Shown: positions 40,915 to 41,041 of the stretch, in pieces | Layout of the letters: every line of letters starts with the position of its first letter | Position numbering within the stretch: position 1 is the stretch's first letter | Assembly: GCF_022565475.1 (NCBI RefSeq) | Contig: NZ_JAIUMR010000016.1 | Span: 1-41,041, forward strand | Origin: Aliidiomarina sp. | GTDB lineage: Bacteria > Pseudomonadota > Gammaproteobacteria > Enterobacterales > Alteromonadaceae | Direction of reading: 5' to 3' | Length of the DNA stretch: 41,041 nt | Notes under the pieces: generated by a model | What the model was told of the DNA's origin: nothing | The model's database searches: none | The model's input: the letters and a program-made list of their open reading frames with translations, nothing else | Position numbers and translations under genes: made by a program

Positions 40915-41041
40915 GGTAATGCCGATCAGTTAAGAAATTTTCGCGATCGGTTGACCGATCCTTAGAAGGGTTCAAAATCCGTAATTAGGTTCTCTAATTG
41001 CGGATTTTTTTATGCGTTTTGAAAGTGAATTGGCAGTAGCG
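40915..41041. repeat. Right copy of the 127-bp terminal inverted repeat
   Basis: An exact reverse complement of bases 1-127. Its boundary lies 42 bases upstream of the microprotein start codon, so the promoter of the microprotein/SPFH operon probably lies partly inside the repeat. Confidence 0.97.
40974..41011 (+). terminator. Terminator hairpin inside the right repeat, pointing outward
   Basis: The mirror of the hairpin at 31-68: a 10-bp stem (40979-40988 with 40994-41003) followed by ATTTTTTT on the plus strand. No plus-strand gene ends near it in this window; it belongs to the repeat. Confidence 0.6.

Overview
The window looks like a chromosomal piece of a marine gammaproteobacterium, most likely of the order Alteromonadales and perhaps near Idiomarinaceae. 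That placement is an inference from gene content, gene order and protein resemblance; no 16S gene is present. Nearly every gene is a core housekeeping gene in a neighbourhood typical of gammaproteobacteria: efp/epmA/epmB, groESL, cutA-dsbD, aroQ-accBC, prmA, dusB-fis, purHD, orn with a tRNA-Gly, rsgA-psd, nudC-hemE beside rsd, slyX beside an fkpA-like gene, and pabA-argD/astC-astA-astD. There is no phage, transposase, integron or CRISPR array, and no gene-free stretch longer than about 265 bases.

Layout. Bases 1-127 and 40915-41041 are a perfect 127-bp inverted repeat. 166-2274 (minus strand) holds a MerC-like membrane protein under a probable Zur box, then epmA and efp; epmB points the other way to 3380. 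3438-6727 (minus) holds a DUF3016 protein, groEL, groES (with a good sigma-32 promoter) and fxsA. 6850-17914 (plus) is a long run: cutA, dsbD, aroQ, accB, accC, prmA, dusB, fis, a DsbC-like lipoprotein, purH and purD. maoP (minus) and a small envelope protein (plus) follow, then a palindromic element, tRNA-Gly(GCC) and orn (minus). rsgA, psd and a glycerophosphodiesterase are on the plus strand to 22687. 22749-29006 (minus) carries an RND efflux pump with its adaptor, hemE and nudC; rsd is divergent. 29708-33408 (minus) carries a PvdQ-like acylase lipoprotein and an FKBP lipoprotein; slyX and prkB are on the plus strand. 34784-40872 (minus) carries an OsmC-like protein, astD, astA, astC/argD, pabA, an SPFH/prohibitin-like protein and, just upstream of it, a 37-residue membrane microprotein.

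How the genes work together. EpmA and EpmB make and attach beta-lysine to Lys34 of EF-P. DsbD can supply electrons to the DsbC-like lipoprotein. AccB and AccC form the biotin carboxylase half of acetyl-CoA carboxylase. PurH and PurD serve purine synthesis. AstC, AstA and AstD are three of the five arginine succinyltransferase steps. Psd and the glycerophosphodiesterase act on phospholipids.

I found no convincing new multi-gene system. The best leads are the microprotein/SPFH pair, the lipid-anchored acylase and DsbC-like proteins, the Zur-type operator on the merC-like gene, the three-copy motif before aroQ, the palindromic element at 19101-19191, and the terminal repeat, which I think mainly reflects how the contig was assembled.
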